DNA from: RHKX01 sp963745755
GTDB taxonomy: Bacteria > Actinomycetota > Thermoleophilia > Solirubrobacterales > 70-9
Length of the DNA stretch: 64,000 nucleotides
Reading direction: 5' to 3'
Assembly: GCA_963745755.1 (NCBI GenBank)
Contig: CAVUYP010000001.1
Coordinates: 744,001-808,000, forward strand
Made by a program: the position numbers and the translations under genes. The notes beneath the pieces are model-generated. The model was not told the DNA's origin. It saw only the letters and a program-made list of their open reading frames with translations, and made no database searches. This document shows, in pieces, positions 61,228 through 64,000 of the stretch. How positions within the stretch are numbered: the stretch's first letter is position 1; each line of letters starts with the position of its first letter.

Positions 61228-63456
61228 GTGGCTGTCGACTCAAGCGTTAGCGGGATCGAACGGCGGCGGATCGTGATCGGGGGGACGGTGCAGGGGGTCG
61301 GCTTCCGGCCCTTCGTCCACCGGCTTGCCGGGCGCCACGGACTCGGCGGCTTCGTGCTCAACGACGCCCGCGGGGTCGTCGTCGAGGTCGAGGGCGAGCG
61401 TCCCGCGATCCTCTCCTTCACGGACGGGCTGACCGACGAGGCGCCGCCACTGGCTCGAGTCGAGTCGCTCGCCAGCCAACCGCTTCCGGTTCGCGGCGAG
61501 CGCGGCTTCCGGTTCGAGGCCAGCGCGGCCGGGCCGGCGACGGCGCTGATCCCGCCCGACGTCGCCACCTGCGAGGAATGCCTGCGCGAGCTCTGGGACC
61601 CCGCAGATCGCCGCCATCGCTACCCGTTCATCAACTGCACTCAGTGCGGGCCGCGCTTCACGATCGTCGATCGCCCGCCCTACGACCGCGCCAAGACGAC
61701 GATGGCGGGCTTCGAGATGTGCGAGGCGTGCCGGACCGAGTACCTGGACCCGGCCGATCGGCGCTTTCACGCCGAGCCGATCGCCTGCCCCGAGTGCGGA
61801 CCCGGCCTGGCGCTCGGGGAGCACGCCGGCGAGGACGCCCTGGCGAGGGCCCTGGTGTTGCTGGAGGCCGGCGCGATCGTCGCCGTCAAGGGCCTCGGTG
61901 GGTACCACCTCGCCTGCGATGCCTCCAGCGAGGCGGCCGTCGTGCGGCTGCGGGCGCGCAAGCACCGCGAGCAGAAGCCGCTCGCCGTGATGTGTGCCGA
62001 CCCCGAGCCGCTCGCCTCGCTCGAGCCGGAGGAGCGGCTGCTGCTGGCCTCCCCGGCCCACCCGATCGTCCTCGTCCGTCGGGCCACCGGCGCCCCGATC
62101 GCGCCGTCGGTTGCGCCGGGCACCGAGTGGCTCGGCCTGATGCTCGCCAACACCCCGCTCCACCACCTGCTCTGCGCCGGCTTCGGCCGGCCGCTGGTGA
62201 TGACCAGCGGCAACCGCTCCAGCGAGCCGATCGCCACCGGGGACGATGAGGCGCGCGAGCGCCTCGGCTCGATCGCCGACGCGTTCCTCGCCCACGACCG
62301 CCCGATTCGACGCCGCTGCGAGGACTCGGTCGTCCGCGCCGGCTCCGTCGTCCGCCGCTCGCGGGGTCACGCACCGGCGCCGCTGCGGATCCAGCGCCGG
62401 GCGCCCGGGCCCACCGGCTCGCCGCCGGCCCATATCGTCGCCTGCGGCGCCGAGCTGAAGAGCAGCTTCTGCGTCCTCCGCGACGAGCGCGCCTTCCTCT
62501 CCCCCCACCTCGGCGATCTCGACTCGCCATTGGCCTACCGGGCCTTCTGCGCCGACATGCGCCTCTATCTGCAGATGCTCGGCGTACGGCCCGAGGTCGT
62601 CGCCCACGACCTCCACCCCGACTATCTCTCGACCCGCTGGGCGCTCGAGCAGGAGGGGGCGGATCTGGTCGGCGTGCAGCACCACCACGCCCACGCCGCC
62701 GCCTGCCTCGCCGAGCACGGCGAGAGCCGGCCGGCGCTGGCCCTGGTCTTCGACGGAACCGGCTACGGACCTGATGGGACCCTCTGGGGCGGCGAGCTGC
62801 TGCGCTGCGATCTCGAGCGCTACGAGCGCCTCGCTCACCTCGACCCGGTGCCGCTGCCCGGCGGCGAGAGCGCGATCCGGGAGCCCTGGCGGATGGCGGC
62901 GGCCTACCTGGAGGCGGCCGCCAGGCCGGTCCGGTTCGAGCGCTGGCCCGAGGTACGCCAGAGCCTCGCGGTGAACGCTCCACTCTCCTCGGGGATGGGT
63001 CGCCTCTTCGACGCCGCCGCCGCGCTGCTCGGAGTCCGCGAGCGGGTCAGCTACGAGGGCCAGGCCGCGATCGAGCTCGAGCAGCTCGCCGGGACGACCC
63101 CCGCTCGGCCCTACGCGTGCCGGCTGCGATCCGGCCGGATCCACGGCGCCGACCTGATCGCGGCGGTCCACGACGACCTCGACGCGGGCCGCCCCCGCGA
63201 TCAGATCGCCGCCGCCTTCCACGAGGGTGTCGCCGCCGCCGCCGCAGCTGCCTGCGCGGAGACGCCCGAACCCCCTACCGTCGTCGCCATCTCCGGTGGC
63301 AGCTTCCAGAACCTGCGCCTGCTCGGCAGCGTCCGCGCGCAGCTCGAGAACCATGGGTTCACCGTGCTCACCCACAACCGCGTGCCGGCCAACGACGGCG
63401 GCATCAGCTTCGGCCAGGCCGCGGTCGCATCGAGGAGGACCGCTGCATGTGCCTAG
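61228..63456 (+). CDS. hypF: Carbamoyltransferase HypF, [NiFe]-hydrogenase maturation
   Basis: 742 residues. It makes the thiocarboxamide on HypE that becomes the cyanide ligand of the hydrogenase iron. Domains in order: acylphosphatase (GTVQGVGFRPFVHRLAGRHGL, about 15-100), two zinc-finger-like Cys pairs (CEECLRELW...CTQC and CEACRTEYL...CPEC), a YrdC-like domain (AVKGLGGYHLACDA...RKHREQKPLAVM) and a Kae1-like domain with VGVQHHHAHAAACLAEH and FDGTGYGPDGTLWGGE. GTG 61228 gives the normal length. The hypC start lies inside its last codons. Confidence 0.96.
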   Translation: MAVDSSVSGIERRRIVIGGTVQGVGFRPFVHRLAGRHGLGGFVLNDARGVVVEVEGERPAILSFTDGLTDEAPPLARVESLASQPLPVRGERGFRFEASAAGPATALIPPDVATCEECLRELWDPADRRHRYPFINCTQCGPRFTIVDRPPYDRAKTTMAGFEMCEACRTEYLDPADRRFHAEPIACPECGPGLALGEHAGEDALARALVLLEAGAIVAVKGLGGYHLACDASSEAAVVRLRARKHREQKPLAVMCADPEPLASLEPEERLLLASPAHPIVLVRRATGAPIAPSVAPGTEWLGLMLANTPLHHLLCAGFGRPLVMTSGNRSSEPIATGDDEARERLGSIADAFLAHDRPIRRRCEDSVVRAGSVVRRSRGHAPAPLRIQRRAPGPTGSPPAHIVACGAELKSSFCVLRDERAFLSPHLGDLDSPLAYRAFCADMRLYLQMLGVRPEVVAHDLHPDYLSTRWALEQEGADLVGVQHHHAHAAACLAEHGESRPALALVFDGTGYGPDGTLWGGELLRCDLERYERLAHLDPVPLPGGESAIREPWRMAAAYLEAAARPVRFERWPEVRQSLAVNAPLSSGMGRLFDAAAALLGVRERVSYEGQAAIELEQLAGTTPARPYACRLRSGRIHGADLIAAVHDDLDAGRPRDQIAAAFHEGVAAAAAAACAETPEPPTVVAISGGSFQNLRLLGSVRAQLENHGFTVLTHNRVPANDGGISFGQAAVASRRTAACA

Positions 63457-63725
63457 GCATTCCCGGACGCATCGTCGAGATCGTCGACACCGAGAACCGC
63501 GTCGCCAAGGTCGAGGTCTCGGGCGTGCGGCGCAACATCGACGTCGGCCTGCTCTGGGAGGGTCCCGACGCGGTCGGTGTCGGTGACTGGGTGCTGATCC
63601 ACGTCGGCTTCGCGATCTCGCGGATCGACGAGTCCGAGGCCCGCGAGACGTTGCGGGCGCTGGCGGCGCTGGGGACCCCCTACGAGGAGGAGATCGCCGA
63701 TCTCAGGACCACCTCGATCGACTGA
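63447..63725 (+). CDS. hypC: Hydrogenase maturation chaperone HypC
   Basis: 92 residues. Starts MCLGIPGRIVEIVD with the essential Cys2, followed by VSGVRRNIDVGLL and VGDWVLIHVGFAISRIDE, the full HypC/HupF pattern. HypC shuttles the Fe(CN)2CO unit with HypD. GAGGAGG 9-15 nt before ATG 63447 is a good ribosome binding site inside the hypF end, and the genes overlap by 10 nt. Confidence 0.96.
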   Translation: MCLGIPGRIVEIVDTENRVAKVEVSGVRRNIDVGLLWEGPDAVGVGDWVLIHVGFAISRIDESEARETLRALAALGTPYEEEIADLRTTSID

Positions 63726-63750
63726 GCTCCGCCCGGGCGGACCCCCGGCG

Positions 63751-64000
63751 CCGGCCGACCTGGTCGCGCGGATCGCCGAGCGCGAGCGCGTGGTCCGCGA
63801 CTTCTTCCGGCGCGAGGCCGGCGGGCTGGCGCACGCCTGTCACGCCATGGCCCGGGCCTTCGCCCGCGGCGGCACCCTGATCCCCTTCGGCACCGGCCCC
63901 GCCGCCACCGACGCCGCCCATGCAGCGGTCGAGTTCATGCACCCGGTGATCGTCGGCAAGCGGGCGCTGCCGGCGCTGGCGCCGAGCAACGACCCGACCG
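63751..64000 (+). CDS. SIS-domain protein (partial, start unresolved)
   Basis: The plus frame reads DLVARIAERERVVRDFFRREAGGLAHACHAMARAFARGGTLIPFGTGPAATDAAHAAVEFMHPVIVGKRALPALAPSNDP, resembling a SIS (sugar isomerase) phosphosugar-binding domain of the GmhA type, and is cut by the window edge. No ATG, GTG or TTG exists in this frame between the hypC stop and the homologous part; CTG 63760 or an undetected indel is possible, and GTG 63790 would truncate the first helix. Position after hypC suggests it belongs to the hydrogenase maturation cluster. Confidence 0.65.

Overview
This window is a GC-rich actinobacterial chromosome segment. The following features suggest a deep-branching actinobacterium, for example of the Thermoleophilia/Solirubrobacterales type; this placement is inference, not a database result. 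The division and cell-wall (dcw) cluster has no ftsA, MurE carries the DNPR motif of meso-diaminopimelate ligases, glycine dehydrogenase is split into two subunits, a Ku/LigD end-joining pair is present, and many genes have a -10-like hexamer only 6-8 nt before the start codon with no ribosome binding site, as in leaderless transcripts.

Layout. 1-8.5 kb: a partial GlxA-type regulator, ku and a LigD polymerase-domain gene on +, then the glycine cleavage genes gcvT-gcvH-gcvPA-gcvPB on - and an esterase on +. 8.5-24.4 kb: a compact dcw cluster on - running mraZ, rsmH, ftsL-like, ftsI, murE, murF, mraY, murD, ftsW, murG, murC, murB, ftsQ, ftsZ, with many stop/start overlaps, an mraZ promoter containing MraZ-type TGGGN boxes and a separate ftsZ promoter. 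24.8-30.7 kb: a membrane protein, then a - strand operon of response regulator, histidine kinase, CpaB and TadA-TadB-TadC. 30.8-36.7 kb: an MFS exporter, DUF192, NfeD-like, Rho-like and GlpD genes, several frameshifted. 36.7-43.4 kb: a cobalamin-riboswitch operon with two secreted DUF4430 proteins, EcfT, a double EcfA ATPase, and an ECF substrate-component-like membrane protein fused to prenyltransferase-type repeats. Together these look like a bacterial membrane-anchored counterpart of transcobalamin coupled to an ECF vitamin B12 importer, and this is the most interesting system here. 43.6-48 kb: a cNMP-binding protein and a Zur/ZnuABC-type zinc uptake locus with two permeases. 48-53.8 kb: a nitrilase, an FAD reductase, a glutamine amidotransferase, tRNA-Leu(CAG), a VCBS/UnbV secreted protein and a TetR regulator. 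53.8-59.8 kb: a complete dipeptide/oligopeptide ABC transporter. 60-64 kb: an alpha/beta hydrolase, a small membrane protein, and the start of a [NiFe]-hydrogenase maturation cluster (hypF, hypC, SIS-domain gene cut by the window edge).

Two features cross the whole window. First, a dispersed intergenic palindrome occurs three times (609, 32163, 60847): two 20-nt arms around a constant 17-nt loop that fits one consensus in all copies, flanked by short tandem repeats. Second, about 18 single-base-type frameshifts lie between 28.7 and 58 kb in otherwise well-preserved genes and none were found in the first 28 kb or the last 6 kb. This pattern fits sequencing or assembly indels better than real gene decay, so frameshifted genes are described as the proteins they appear to encode.
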